Of a DNA stretch of 64,000 nucleotides, positions 8,163 to 16,787 are shown piece after piece; position 1 is the first letter of the stretch, and each line of letters opens with the position of its first letter. Source of the stretch: Niastella sp. (GTDB lineage Bacteria; Bacteroidota; Bacteroidia; Chitinophagales; Chitinophagaceae); the NCBI GenBank assembly GCA_016710595.1, contig JADJVM010000010.1, forward strand, positions 1-64,000. The letters are read 5' to 3'. Position numbers and translations under genes: made by a program. The notes beneath the pieces were generated by a model, which did no database searches, was not told the origin of the DNA, and saw only the letters and a list, made by a program, of their open reading frames with translations.

Positions 8163-9504
8163 GGTTGGTATTTATTTTCTGTAACATCGCATCTTCCACC
8201 TGTTGGCTATCCCAAATATCTTGAATGCCGGGCATTCTCATGATTTCTTCCATGATAGCTTGTTGCCGGTTCCCTTTTTCAAGCGCCGTACTGTAACGCA
8301 GGTCCGGCCTAAAAGTTACCAATCCATAAGCCGGCGTCCAGATCTCCGGATACTTACTGCTAAAACGATTTTCAATTTTCTTTTGCAATAAAAAAACAGG
8401 ATCTGCCACTTTATCTCTCATTTCTATAAAGTTATTCAGTGCCAGGTCTGCAATGGCATCAGCGTCCGGCTTACGTAATTCCTGAAACCGGTCTAATATT
8501 TTTTCCCAGTCTTCTTTTTCTTCATCAATCAGTTTATCTAATACAGAGCAATCTTCAAAACCACAATTCATTCCCTGGCCAAAGAAGGGAACCAGTGCAT
8601 GGGCTGCATCACCAATTAACGTAAAATGATTTTTACGCACCCAGGGAAAACATTTTACAGTAACCAATGAAGAAGTAGGGTTGTGTACAAAATCTGCTGT
8701 TAGTGTGGGCATTAAGTTACAGGCATCGGGAAAATGCTCAGTAAAAAAATCCTGTATCTTTTGTTTTGTGGTTAAGCTGGCAAAAGAAGGTTCGCCATCA
8801 AAAGGAAAAAATAATGTGCAGGTAAAACTGCCATCGGTATTTGGTAAAGCAATGAGCATATAATTTCCTCTTGGCCAAATATGCAATGCATTTTCTTTCA
8901 TCATGAATTTTCCATCGGCTCCTGGCGGAATATGGAGTTCTTTGTAACCATAATCAATATAATATTGATGATACTGAAACCTGTCATGCTGTAACTGATG
9001 ATTGAGCCGGGTAGCAGAATAAGCGCCATCGCTGCCAAATAAAAGATCAAATTTTTTTATGATGGTACTTTCTCCATGCTTAAAATGAATTGTTTTTTTA
9101 TCCCAATCAATAAAATCACAAGTCTGGTTAAAAAAAATATCAACGCCATAAGATGCTGCAAGATCCATCAGTTTAATATTAAGTTCGCCACGGGACACTG
9201 AATTAATAAACTGCCCGGCTAATCCATACGGTTGGTAAGCACTGCTCCCATCTTCATGGTGCATTTGCCTGCCATGCATAGGGATGGTTATGGGCCGTAT
9301 ATCATTCATGATGCCCACTTCTTCTAATGCACGAATACCCCGGTCGCTCAATGCCAGGTTGATAGACCGGCCGGCTGAAATTTTCTCTTTACGCATATCT
9401 CCCCGGCGTTCATATATGGTTACCGGGTATCCTCTCTTTGCCAGGTATATGCCCAACAGTGAACCTACCAAACCAGCGCCAATAATGGTTACTTCTCTTT
9501 TCAT
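8155..9504 (-). CDS. kmo: Kynurenine 3-monooxygenase
   Basis: FAD- and NADPH-dependent hydroxylation of L-kynurenine to 3-hydroxykynurenine. The 449 residues begin with a Rossmann GAGLVGSLLG (9-18). GSDGAYSATR (about 158-167) is the DG motif, and GDAAHALVPFFGQG (298-311) is the second FAD/ribityl motif, followed by MNCGFEDC, which is highly typical of KMO. The C-terminal ~80 residues form the helical region that in KMO lies near the membrane or active site. It is located seven bases after kynureninase in the same transcription unit, so the steps of the pathway are adjacent. The name KynC is also used in bacteria. Confidence 0.95.
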   Translation of the reverse strand: MKREVTIIGAGLVGSLLGIYLAKRGYPVTIYERRGDMRKEKISAGRSINLALSDRGIRALEEVGIMNDIRPITIPMHGRQMHHEDGSSAYQPYGLAGQFINSVSRGELNIKLMDLAASYGVDIFFNQTCDFIDWDKKTIHFKHGESTIIKKFDLLFGSDGAYSATRLNHQLQHDRFQYHQYYIDYGYKELHIPPGADGKFMMKENALHIWPRGNYMLIALPNTDGSFTCTLFFPFDGEPSFASLTTKQKIQDFFTEHFPDACNLMPTLTADFVHNPTSSLVTVKCFPWVRKNHFTLIGDAAHALVPFFGQGMNCGFEDCSVLDKLIDEEKEDWEKILDRFQELRKPDADAIADLALNNFIEMRDKVADPVFLLQKKIENRFSSKYPEIWTPAYGLVTFRPDLRYSTALEKGNRQQAIMEEIMRMPGIQDIWDSQQVEDAMLQKINTNHV

Positions 9505-9511
9505 GATAAAT

Positions 9512-10816
9512 TTATGATGCTGTTATAATGGACCGTATGATCTCATAAAAACGAAACACTTCTTCAAAACGGTTGTATAGTGCAACAGGCGCTACCCTTA
9601 TTACATTTGGCTCACGCCAATCAGCAATTACACTTTCTTTTTTTAATGTTTCAAATATTTTTTTTCCATCTTTAAGCATTAACATACTTACCTGGCAACC
9701 TCTTTCATTTTCGTTGGATGGTGTTATTATTTCTATATATTTTTCGGGTGAAAGTGAATTAATATCATTTAACAAATACAATAAATAACTGCTTAAATCT
9801 TTTCCTTTTTTTGCAATATGCTGCATCCCGGCTTCATCAAAAATATCCAATGAAGCTTTGTGCGCCGCCATACTTAATATGGGTGCATTACTCAGTTGCC
9901 AGCCTTCGGCAGTGGGAGTGGGTGTAAAACCTTTCTTCATTTCAAAACGGGTTTCATCGGGGTAGCCCCACCAGCCTGCCAGGCGGGGCATACTGGTATT
10001 TTGTGCATGTTGTTCATGTATGTACACACCCGCAACGCCACCCGGGCCGCTATTTAAATATTTATAACTGCACCAGCAGGCAAAATCTACATCCCATTCG
10101 TGCAGCTTTAATTCTATATTGCCTACTGCGTGTGCCAAATCAAAACCTGCATAAGCCCCTGCTGCATGGGCAGCTTTTGTGATGGCCTCCATATCATACA
10201 GCTGACCATTATAATAATTTACAGCACCAAATATTACCAACGCAAGTTCATCTTTATGCGTGTCAATTGCGGCTAAGATGTTTTTTAATTTTACGTTGTG
10301 TTCACCGGGTTCAGGTCCAATTTCTATCACTGCATCTTCATACTTAAAGCCATGCAGGTTCACTTGCGACTCCAGTGCATATTGATCAGAAGGAAAAGCT
10401 TTGGCTTCGCATATAATTTTATAACGCTGTTTTGAAGGCCTGTAAAAACTTACTAAAAGTAAATGAAGGTTTACTGTAAGTTGGTTCATGGCCACCACTT
10501 CGGTAGGTAATGCGCCTGTAATTTTTGTGAGTGGTTCAGTAAACATTTCGTGGTAATACATCCAGGGATTGCGTGCATTCAAATGCCCTTCTACGCCATA
10601 ATTGGCCCAGTCTTCCAGTTCATTCAACACATAATCCTGGGTGGTTTTAGGTTGTAAACCCAAAGAGTTTCCGGTAAAATAAATCGCATCTTTACCATGC
10701 AATAGCGGGATGTAAAATTGGTCCCGGAAACTTTTAAGATGATCTTTTTCATCTAAATATTTTGCATATTCAAGTGTGTTCTTAAATTGTAAGGGTAAGC
10801 CCGTATGTTGTTCCAT
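9512..10816 (-). CDS. kynU: Kynureninase
   Basis: PLP-dependent hydrolysis of 3-hydroxykynurenine or kynurenine to 3-hydroxyanthranilate or anthranilate plus alanine. The 434-residue length fits. The aspartate that pairs with the PLP ring is in GFDLAHA (D226), and the Schiff-base lysine is in CSYKYLNSGPGG (K252), an exact-looking kynureninase motif. GNSLGLQPK (49-57), near the N-terminus, is also characteristic. It lies between the RidA-fusion gene (11-base gap) and kmo (7-base gap), consistent with one operon. Confidence 0.96.
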   Translation of the reverse strand: MEQHTGLPLQFKNTLEYAKYLDEKDHLKSFRDQFYIPLLHGKDAIYFTGNSLGLQPKTTQDYVLNELEDWANYGVEGHLNARNPWMYYHEMFTEPLTKITGALPTEVVAMNQLTVNLHLLLVSFYRPSKQRYKIICEAKAFPSDQYALESQVNLHGFKYEDAVIEIGPEPGEHNVKLKNILAAIDTHKDELALVIFGAVNYYNGQLYDMEAITKAAHAAGAYAGFDLAHAVGNIELKLHEWDVDFACWCSYKYLNSGPGGVAGVYIHEQHAQNTSMPRLAGWWGYPDETRFEMKKGFTPTPTAEGWQLSNAPILSMAAHKASLDIFDEAGMQHIAKKGKDLSSYLLYLLNDINSLSPEKYIEIITPSNENERGCQVSMLMLKDGKKIFETLKKESVIADWREPNVIRVAPVALYNRFEEVFRFYEIIRSIITAS

Positions 10817-10827
10817 AGAAAAATATT

Positions 10828-11676
10828 TTATAGAGTAGCAATTACTTTTAATTCAATAGCAATGGGAGTGGGCAGGCTTTTAACTTCTACCGTTGTTCTG
10901 CATGCATTTATTCCCTGGAAGTATTTGCCGTAAATTTTATTATAGATTTCAAAATCCTTTTTCATATTGGTTAAAAAAACAGTTACATCAATCATGTTTT
11001 CCCAGCAACTGCCGCTTGCTTCTAACACTGCTTTTACATTGGCAAACACAGCGTGGCATTCGGCTTCAATATCATACTTTATAATTTTGCCATCAGTATC
11101 TAAAACAAGTCCTGGAATTTTATTATCAATAGCCTGCCGGGAACCAATGCCCGAAAGGAATAATAAATTTCCTGCTTTACGTGCATGGGGATAAGCGCCC
11201 AAAGGTTTTGCGGCTTGTAAGGTACTAATAACGGCTTCTGGTGAAACCATATATTCTTTACCAGGCTTCCTGCTGCCGGGGTTGTGATTCCTTGTTACAT
11301 CATCTTCTTGCAAAGTAAAATCTAATTCTTTAATAAAAGCATCCATTTTTGTGGTAACATCATCTGTGGAGGCAATCAATTTATCCTGTATTTCTTTTGA
11401 AATATAATTCCGGTTATAGCATCTTATAATTTGCGATTGCAGTTCGGCAGCAGATGCTTTTGAAAGACCAAGGAACCGGATGAACTCAAACTTATTATCG
11501 CAACCAAAACCTGCTGCAATATGATCTGCTATTGCACCAACTGATATGGTCATTTGATCTTTTATTGCAGGCTCATTTGTAAAAGATACAAGGTTTAGGA
11601 TTGAAAATAGTTTATTCCCCAATTCATTGGCTGCCTGCCAAATTTCCAAATCAGTAAATTTATTGTTTGATGTCAT
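10828..11676 (-). CDS. Four-helix-bundle domain fused to RidA-like (2-aminomuconate deaminase-type) domain
   Basis: One uninterrupted frame of 282 residues holds two domains. Residues about 8-118 (FTDLEIWQAANELGNKL ... ELQSQIIRCYNRNYIS) look like the 'four helix bundle protein' family, related to proteins encoded in 23S rRNA intervening sequences. After a polar linker (about 121-143) comes a RidA/YjgF domain (144-282) with LGAYPHARKAG, LFLSGIGSR, TVFLTNM and the conserved Arg in ACRTTVEV (about 260). In kynurenine operons a RidA protein acts as 2-aminomuconate deaminase, giving 4-oxalocrotonate. Its position between the aldehyde dehydrogenase and kynureninase supports that role. A separate start at the internal Met (MVSPEAV) lacks a well-spaced ribosome site, so I call it a true fusion. 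The role of the helical domain is unknown. Confidence 0.88.
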   Translation of the reverse strand: MTSNNKFTDLEIWQAANELGNKLFSILNLVSFTNEPAIKDQMTISVGAIADHIAAGFGCDNKFEFIRFLGLSKASAAELQSQIIRCYNRNYISKEIQDKLIASTDDVTTKMDAFIKELDFTLQEDDVTRNHNPGSRKPGKEYMVSPEAVISTLQAAKPLGAYPHARKAGNLLFLSGIGSRQAIDNKIPGLVLDTDGKIIKYDIEAECHAVFANVKAVLEASGSCWENMIDVTVFLTNMKKDFEIYNKIYGKYFQGINACRTTVEVKSLPTPIAIELKVIATL

Positions 11677-11736
11677 TAAAGCATAATTAGAAATGTAAAA
11701 GAAAAAAAATAAAACCTAACCAATGAGTAATATTTT

Positions 11737-13194
11737 TTAATATTCAATACAAACATTTTTTGCTTCAGTAAAAAATTTCAACGCTTCCCACCCGCCTTCT
11801 CTGCCAATACCACTATTTTTTATACCACCAAAAGGGGTACGCAGGTCCCGTTGCAGCCAGCAATTGATCCATACGATGCCTGCTTCTATACGGCTTGCAA
11901 CGTTATTCGCTTTGCTGATGTTGCTTGTCCATATACTACAGGCAAGCCCATATTGTGTTGCATTGGCCAATTCTAATGCTTCCTCCACATTATTAAAAGC
12001 CTGTAAAGTTACTACGGGCCCAAAAATCTCATCGGTATTGGTTTTGCAACCGGGGCCTAAGCCCTCAATAACGGTAGGCTCTATAAAATATCCATTGGCA
12101 AAATCACCACCGGGGTTTATTGAATTACCACCACATAATAATTTACCCCCTTCATCTTTTGCTAATTGAATGGCATGCATTATTTTTTCAAAATGTATTT
12201 TACTTACAATCGCCCCCTGCTGATTTTCGGGTTGCATGGGATCTCCTGTTTTTAATGCTTTCGTTTTTTCAACAAATTTTTTTTTAAATTTTTCATATAC
12301 GCTGGCTTCTATTAAAATGCGGCTACCGCAAAGGCATATTTGCCCCTGGTTGCTGAAAGAAGATTGCAATGTTGTTTTCAACATCTTTTCCCAATCACAA
12401 TCTGCAAAAATGATATTAGGGTTTTTGCCACCCAGCTCTAAAGAAAGTTTTTTAAAAACAGGTGCGGCAATCGAAGCAATTTGTGCCCCGGCACGGGTAC
12501 TCCCGGTAAAAGAGATGGCCTTAATACCCGGATGTTTTACAATGGCCTCTCCACAAGTGGCACCTTCACCATGTACAATATTTAATACTCCATCAGGCAA
12601 ACCGGCTTCCCTGGCGATCTTACCTAAAAGAAATGCAGTAACGGGTGTTACTTCCGAAGGTTTTGCAATTACACAATTACCGGCGGCTAATGCCGGGGCA
12701 ATTTTCCAGGTGAATAAATAAAGTGGCAGGTTCCAGGGAGATATACAGCCCACAATACCGATGGGTTGCCGCAAAGTGTAATTAATATATTTATTTTCGC
12801 TTGCATGGCTTTCAGAAGCAAAATGCATAATGCCGGTTGCAAAAAAACGGAAGTTTGCAGCTGCCCGGTAAATATCCACTTTGCGGCTAAGCCACAAGGG
12901 TTTTCCATTGTCTTTTGTTTCGGCTTGCGCCAATACTTCTGAATTTTCATCTATCAGTGCTGCAATTTTATTCAAGATTAAAAAGCGTTGTTCCAGGCTT
13001 GTGGCAGCCCAGGAATGTTGTACTTTTTTTGCAGCTTGCACCGCAATGTCAACATCCTTTTCATTGCTATTGGGTATTTGTGCAAATACGGCGCCGGTAG
13101 CAGGATTTATATTATCTATAAATTGTCCACTCAGGGGGCCAATAAAATTTCCGCCAATAAAATTTTCCAGGTGATAGGGAATATCCAGTTGCAT
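11737..13194 (-). CDS. 2-Aminomuconate 6-semialdehyde dehydrogenase (ALDH superfamily)
   Basis: NAD-dependent oxidation of 2-aminomuconate semialdehyde to 2-aminomuconate. The 485-residue protein has the full ALDH layout: PWNLPLYLFTWKIAPALAAGN (NAD-binding region, about 153-173), FTGSTRAGAQI (229-239), general base E253 in LELGGKNP, and nucleophile C287 in NQGQICLCG. The ending 'FGGIKNSGIGREGG' is typical of hydroxymuconic/aminomuconic semialdehyde dehydrogenases. It is the first gene of the minus-strand kynurenine unit and diverges from the 3-hydroxyanthranilate dioxygenase gene. Substrate assignment rests on the neighbours. A broader semialdehyde specificity is possible. Confidence 0.9.
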   Translation of the reverse strand: MQLDIPYHLENFIGGNFIGPLSGQFIDNINPATGAVFAQIPNSNEKDVDIAVQAAKKVQHSWAATSLEQRFLILNKIAALIDENSEVLAQAETKDNGKPLWLSRKVDIYRAAANFRFFATGIMHFASESHASENKYINYTLRQPIGIVGCISPWNLPLYLFTWKIAPALAAGNCVIAKPSEVTPVTAFLLGKIAREAGLPDGVLNIVHGEGATCGEAIVKHPGIKAISFTGSTRAGAQIASIAAPVFKKLSLELGGKNPNIIFADCDWEKMLKTTLQSSFSNQGQICLCGSRILIEASVYEKFKKKFVEKTKALKTGDPMQPENQQGAIVSKIHFEKIMHAIQLAKDEGGKLLCGGNSINPGGDFANGYFIEPTVIEGLGPGCKTNTDEIFGPVVTLQAFNNVEEALELANATQYGLACSIWTSNISKANNVASRIEAGIVWINCWLQRDLRTPFGGIKNSGIGREGGWEALKFFTEAKNVCIEY

Positions 13195-13328
13195 GGTTCA
13201 AAATTAAGCATTTCATCAAAAAGGGGATGGCAATAAAAATAAATGCAAAGGCTTAACTTTACGATATCCGCAAATAAAACGGCGATCCGGGTAACAGCGG
13301 TTTATTTTTTCAATTAAAACTTTTGTAT
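13195..13328. promoter_or_regulatory. Divergent intergenic control region of the two kynurenine units
   Basis: These 134 bases separate two divergent genes of the same pathway, so both promoters must lie here. I found no exact TAnnTTTG box; near misses are TAACTTTA on the plus strand and AGCCTTTG on the minus strand. No clear operator palindrome is visible. Confidence 0.5.
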
Positions 13329-13853
13329 ATGTCAATAGCAGCGCCTTTCAACTTAAAAAAATGGATTGACGAACACCGGGATTTATTGAAACCTCCCGTT
13401 GGCAACCAATGTATTTATAAGGATGCAGAAAACTTTATTGTAATGATTGTAGGCGGCCCAAACTCCCGAAAGGATTATCATTACAATGAAACCGAAGAAT
13501 TGTATTACCAGCTTGAGGGTGATATTGTAGTTAAAATAATTGAAGATGGTAAACCCAGGGATATCCATATCAATGAAGGCGATATGTTTTTATTACCTCC
13601 CCAAACCCCACACTCGCCTCAAAGAGGGCCCGGAACCATTGGACTGGTAATAGAGAAAGTAAGAGAAAATGAAAAAGATGGCTTCCTTTGGTATTGCGAA
13701 AATTGTGGCAATAAATTATATGAAGAGTATGAAGTGATAAATGATATTGTATCTCAATTACCGCCCATTATGGAAGGTTTTTATAAAGATGAACATAGGA
13801 GGACCTGCACAAAATGCGGCGCCATTATGGGCGCACCCATCAAGAAAGGATAG
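13329..13853 (+). CDS. nbaC: 3-Hydroxyanthranilate 3,4-dioxygenase
   Basis: Fe(II) cupin enzyme opening 3-hydroxyanthranilate to 2-amino-3-carboxymuconate semialdehyde. Counting from the ATG at 13329 (a TTG six bases upstream is less likely), the product has 174 residues. The iron ligands fall at H51, E57 and H95 (HYNETEE, TPHSPQ), the same positions as in the studied Cupriavidus (Ralstonia) enzyme. A second, rubredoxin-like metal site is formed by C123/C126 and C160/C163 (CENCG, CTKCG), as in the bacterial form. It is followed 42 bases later by the ACMS decarboxylase gene. The symbol haaO is an equal alternative. Confidence 0.96.
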   Translation: MSIAAPFNLKKWIDEHRDLLKPPVGNQCIYKDAENFIVMIVGGPNSRKDYHYNETEELYYQLEGDIVVKIIEDGKPRDIHINEGDMFLLPPQTPHSPQRGPGTIGLVIEKVRENEKDGFLWYCENCGNKLYEEYEVINDIVSQLPPIMEGFYKDEHRRTCTKCGAIMGAPIKKG

Positions 13854-13895
13854 TAACAACAGGTAATTAGATACAAAAAAGGCAACGGAACCAAA

Positions 13896-14891
13896 ATGAA
13901 AATAGACATCCACACACACATCATGCCCGATAAAATGCCCAATTGGATCAGGAAATTTGGATATGGCGATTTTATTCACCTGGAACATAGGAATTGCCAG
14001 GCCTGCATGATGAAAGGCGATACTTTATTCAGGGTGGTTGAAAATAATTGTTTTGACGCAAAAGAACGACAAAAAGAAATGGATGAAACCGGGGTAACCA
14101 TGCAGGTTTTGTCAACCATACCCGTTTTATTTAATTATTGGGCGAAACCAAAAGATGGTTTGGAAACGAGCCGTTATTTTAATGATCATATTGCCGATAC
14201 GGTGAGTAAGACACCCGATCGCTTTATGGGTATTGGAACTTTGCCCTTGCAGGATATTGAACTGGCCATACAGGAAATGGAAAGATGCGTAACTGAATTA
14301 AAAATGCCCGGCTTTCAAATAGGAACCAATGTTAATGGCGAAAACCTGGGTGAAGAAAAATACTTTCCTTTTTATAAAAGGGCAGCGGAATTAAACTGTG
14401 CATTATTCGTTCATCCCTGGGATATGATGGGCCAATCGCAATTACAAAAATATTGGTTGCCATGGCTGGTGGCGATGCCGGCAGAAACTTCAAGGGCTAT
14501 CTGCTCATTCATTTTTGCAGGGGTGCTTGAAAAATTCCCGGCGCTAAGAATTGCATTTGCACATGGCGGTGGTTCTTTTCCTGCAACACTCGGGCGTATA
14601 GAACATGGTTTTAATGTACGCCCCGATTTGGTAGCCATAGACAATGCCATAAACCCAAGAAAATATATTGGTAAATTTTGGATTGATAGCCTGGTACACG
14701 ACCCGGCAGCATTACATTTTATAATTGATGTAATAGGCCAGGATAAAATTTGCCTGGGCAGTGATTATCCATTTCCATTAGGGGAACATCAGCCCGGCAA
14801 ATTAATTGAAACCTGTATTCCCGAAAAAGAATTACAGGAAAAATTGCTGTATAAAAATGCAATGGCCTGGTTGAATTTGCCTGTATCGTAA
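13896..14891 (+). CDS. nbaD: 2-Amino-3-carboxymuconate-6-semialdehyde decarboxylase (ACMSD)
   Basis: Zn-dependent amidohydrolase-fold decarboxylase that removes CO2 from ACMS, diverting it from quinolinate/NAD synthesis into catabolism. The 331 residues fit. Metal ligands are H6 and H8 in DIHTHIMP, H173 in FVHPWDMMG, and the Asp in LGSDYPFPLGE near 290, matching the ligand spacing known for the Pseudomonas enzyme. FAHGGGSFP (about 225) supplies the further conserved His. Second gene of the plus-strand kynurenine unit. Confidence 0.95.
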   Translation: MKIDIHTHIMPDKMPNWIRKFGYGDFIHLEHRNCQACMMKGDTLFRVVENNCFDAKERQKEMDETGVTMQVLSTIPVLFNYWAKPKDGLETSRYFNDHIADTVSKTPDRFMGIGTLPLQDIELAIQEMERCVTELKMPGFQIGTNVNGENLGEEKYFPFYKRAAELNCALFVHPWDMMGQSQLQKYWLPWLVAMPAETSRAICSFIFAGVLEKFPALRIAFAHGGGSFPATLGRIEHGFNVRPDLVAIDNAINPRKYIGKFWIDSLVHDPAALHFIIDVIGQDKICLGSDYPFPLGEHQPGKLIETCIPEKELQEKLLYKNAMAWLNLPVS

Positions 14892-14937
14892 ACTGAACTG
14901 CATCACATTCACAGGATGGCCATTTAAATCATTACAT

Positions 14938-16590
14938 TTATTTTTTCACTTCTTTAGCCCAGGCATCTTTCAATGTAACAGTACGGTTGAATACTAATTT
15001 TTTTTCTGTACTATCGGGGTCTAAACAAAAATAGCCTTTGCGTAAAAACTGGTACCGCTTTTCGGGGCTTGCTAATAACAAAGAGGGTTCAATAAATGCA
15101 TTGATCACCTGCAGCGAATTGGGATTGATGTAATCTTTAAAATCTCCTTCTTCACCCGAAGGGTCTTCTACTTTAAACAAACGGTCATACAGCCTTACTT
15201 CAGCAATGGCTGCATGGGCGGCCGATACCCAATGTATGGTTCCTTTTACATGCAAGCCACTGGTATCTTGTCCGCTCTTGCTCTCAGGAAAATAAGTGCA
15301 TTGTATTTCTATCAAAATCCCATTTTCATCTTTTATAAAATGATCGCAACGTACAATGTAAGCACTCTTTAAACGTACCATGGCGCCCGGTGCCAGCCTA
15401 AACCATTTCTTTGCCGGCACTTCCATAAAGTCTTCCCGTTCTATCCATAGTTCTTTGCTAAAAGGAATCGTACGATGGCCATACGCTTCATCCGGCCCGT
15501 TTTCACTTTGCAAATCTTCGCTGCCCCCGGTGTAGTTTGTAATTACAAGTTTTACAGGGTCCAGTACTGCCATGGCTCTTAATGCAGTCTTATTTAAATC
15601 TTCACGCAAATGAAATTCCAGCAAACTAAAGTCCACTATATTTTCTCTTTTGGCAACACCAATTGTTTCGCAAAAATTCCTGATGCTTGCGGCTGTAAAT
15701 CCACGGCGGCGCATACCACTAATGGTAGGCATACGGGGATCGTCCCAGCCATTTACATATTTATCAGTAACCAATTGCAACAATTTTCTTTTACTCATTA
15801 CGGTGTAAGAAAGGTTACGGCGGGCAAATTCATATTGATGCGATGGATAGATTTCTAATTTCTCAATCAGCCAATCATATAACTCCCGGTGCGGCACAAA
15901 TTCTAAGGTACAAATAGAGTGTGTGATATGTTCAATAGAATCACTCTGGCCATGTGCAAAATCATACATCGGGTAAATGCACCAGGTATCACCGGTGCGA
16001 TGATGATGTGCATGTTTAATGCGGTACAGCAGCGGGTCACGCATCAGCATATTGGGATGTGCCATATCAATTTTGGCACGCAATGTACGGGCGCCATCGG
16101 CAAATTCTCCCTGCTTCATCCGTTCAAATAAATCAAGATTTTCCTCCACCGAACGGTTCCTGAAAGGACTGTCTTTACCAGGTTCGGTGGGGGTGCCTTT
16201 GAGTTGTGCAATTTCTTCACTACTTAAATCATCTACATACGCCAGCCCCTTTTTTATTAACGCAATGGCATAGTCATACAAGGTTTCAAAATAGTCCGAT
16301 GCATAGTGTTCATTCTTCCATTCAAAACCCAGCCATTTTATATCATTCTTAATATTTTCTACATATTCAATGTCTTCAGTAACCGGGTTGGTATCATCAA
16401 AACGAAGGTTGGTATAACCGGGATATTTTTTTGTAAGCCCAAAGTTCAGGCAGATACTGGTCGCATGGCCCATGTGCAGGTAACCATTGGGTTCCGGCGG
16501 AAACCTAGTAACAATTGATTTGTATTTTCCATCGGCCAGGTCTTTCTCAATGATTTCCTCTAAAAAATTGAGGCTTCTTTCTTCACTCAT
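14938..16590 (-). CDS. glnS: Glutaminyl-tRNA synthetase
   Basis: Charges tRNA-Gln with glutamine. The class I signature HIGH appears as PPEPNGYLHMGHA (31-43) and KMSKS as VMSKRK (near 265). The PEPNGYLHxGHA form distinguishes GlnRS from most GluRS. The 550-residue length matches bacterial GlnRS with its C-terminal beta-barrel anticodon-binding domain. The gene is transcribed alone, convergent with the ACMSD gene. A leader of about 100 bases with two hairpins lies upstream. Confidence 0.96.
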   Translation of the reverse strand: MSEERSLNFLEEIIEKDLADGKYKSIVTRFPPEPNGYLHMGHATSICLNFGLTKKYPGYTNLRFDDTNPVTEDIEYVENIKNDIKWLGFEWKNEHYASDYFETLYDYAIALIKKGLAYVDDLSSEEIAQLKGTPTEPGKDSPFRNRSVEENLDLFERMKQGEFADGARTLRAKIDMAHPNMLMRDPLLYRIKHAHHHRTGDTWCIYPMYDFAHGQSDSIEHITHSICTLEFVPHRELYDWLIEKLEIYPSHQYEFARRNLSYTVMSKRKLLQLVTDKYVNGWDDPRMPTISGMRRRGFTAASIRNFCETIGVAKRENIVDFSLLEFHLREDLNKTALRAMAVLDPVKLVITNYTGGSEDLQSENGPDEAYGHRTIPFSKELWIEREDFMEVPAKKWFRLAPGAMVRLKSAYIVRCDHFIKDENGILIEIQCTYFPESKSGQDTSGLHVKGTIHWVSAAHAAIAEVRLYDRLFKVEDPSGEEGDFKDYINPNSLQVINAFIEPSLLLASPEKRYQFLRKGYFCLDPDSTEKKLVFNRTVTLKDAWAKEVKK

Positions 16591-16643
16591 ATAATTATAT
16601 TCAGCTTAAGTATTATTTTTTTTGTTACCGGCATTCTGCAAAG

Positions 16644-16705
16644 CCCATCTTCATGGGTGTCACTCACTTGTACTTGAGTGCATCATGCAGCAAAAAACAA
16701 AGGTA
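16644..16705 (-). promoter_or_regulatory. glnS promoter box and structured leader
   Basis: On the minus strand TACCTTTG (16705-16698) matches the Bacteroidota -7 box TAnnTTTG. No good -33 TTG is seen at the usual spacing. Between it and the glnS start two short hairpins occur: CACTCA/TGAGTG (16661-16680) and CCCAT/ATGGG (16644-16657). No known riboswitch or T-box is recognised. Confidence 0.45.
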
Positions 16706-16737
16706 ATGTTTATTCATTTTTAGCTGCGTATCATTCA

Positions 16738-16763
16738 TAAAAATAGCCGCTTGGTAGCGGCTG
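16738..16763 (-). terminator. Intrinsic terminator after the desaturase gene
   Basis: On the minus strand AGCCGCT and AGCGGCT pair around a short loop and are followed by ATTTTTATG. It sits about 25 bases after the desaturase stop. Confidence 0.8.
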
Positions 16764-16787
16764 CAAAATTTTATTTTTTAATAAGAA

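Noticed and set aside
10828..11260. Separate RidA gene starting at the internal Met (MVSPEAV)
   Set aside because: The frame is continuous from 11676 and no well-placed ribosome-binding site precedes the internal ATG; the fusion is simpler.
16640..16700. tRNA gene or T-box leader upstream of glnS
   Set aside because: There are only two short hairpins, with no cloverleaf, no T-loop consensus and no T-box sequence.
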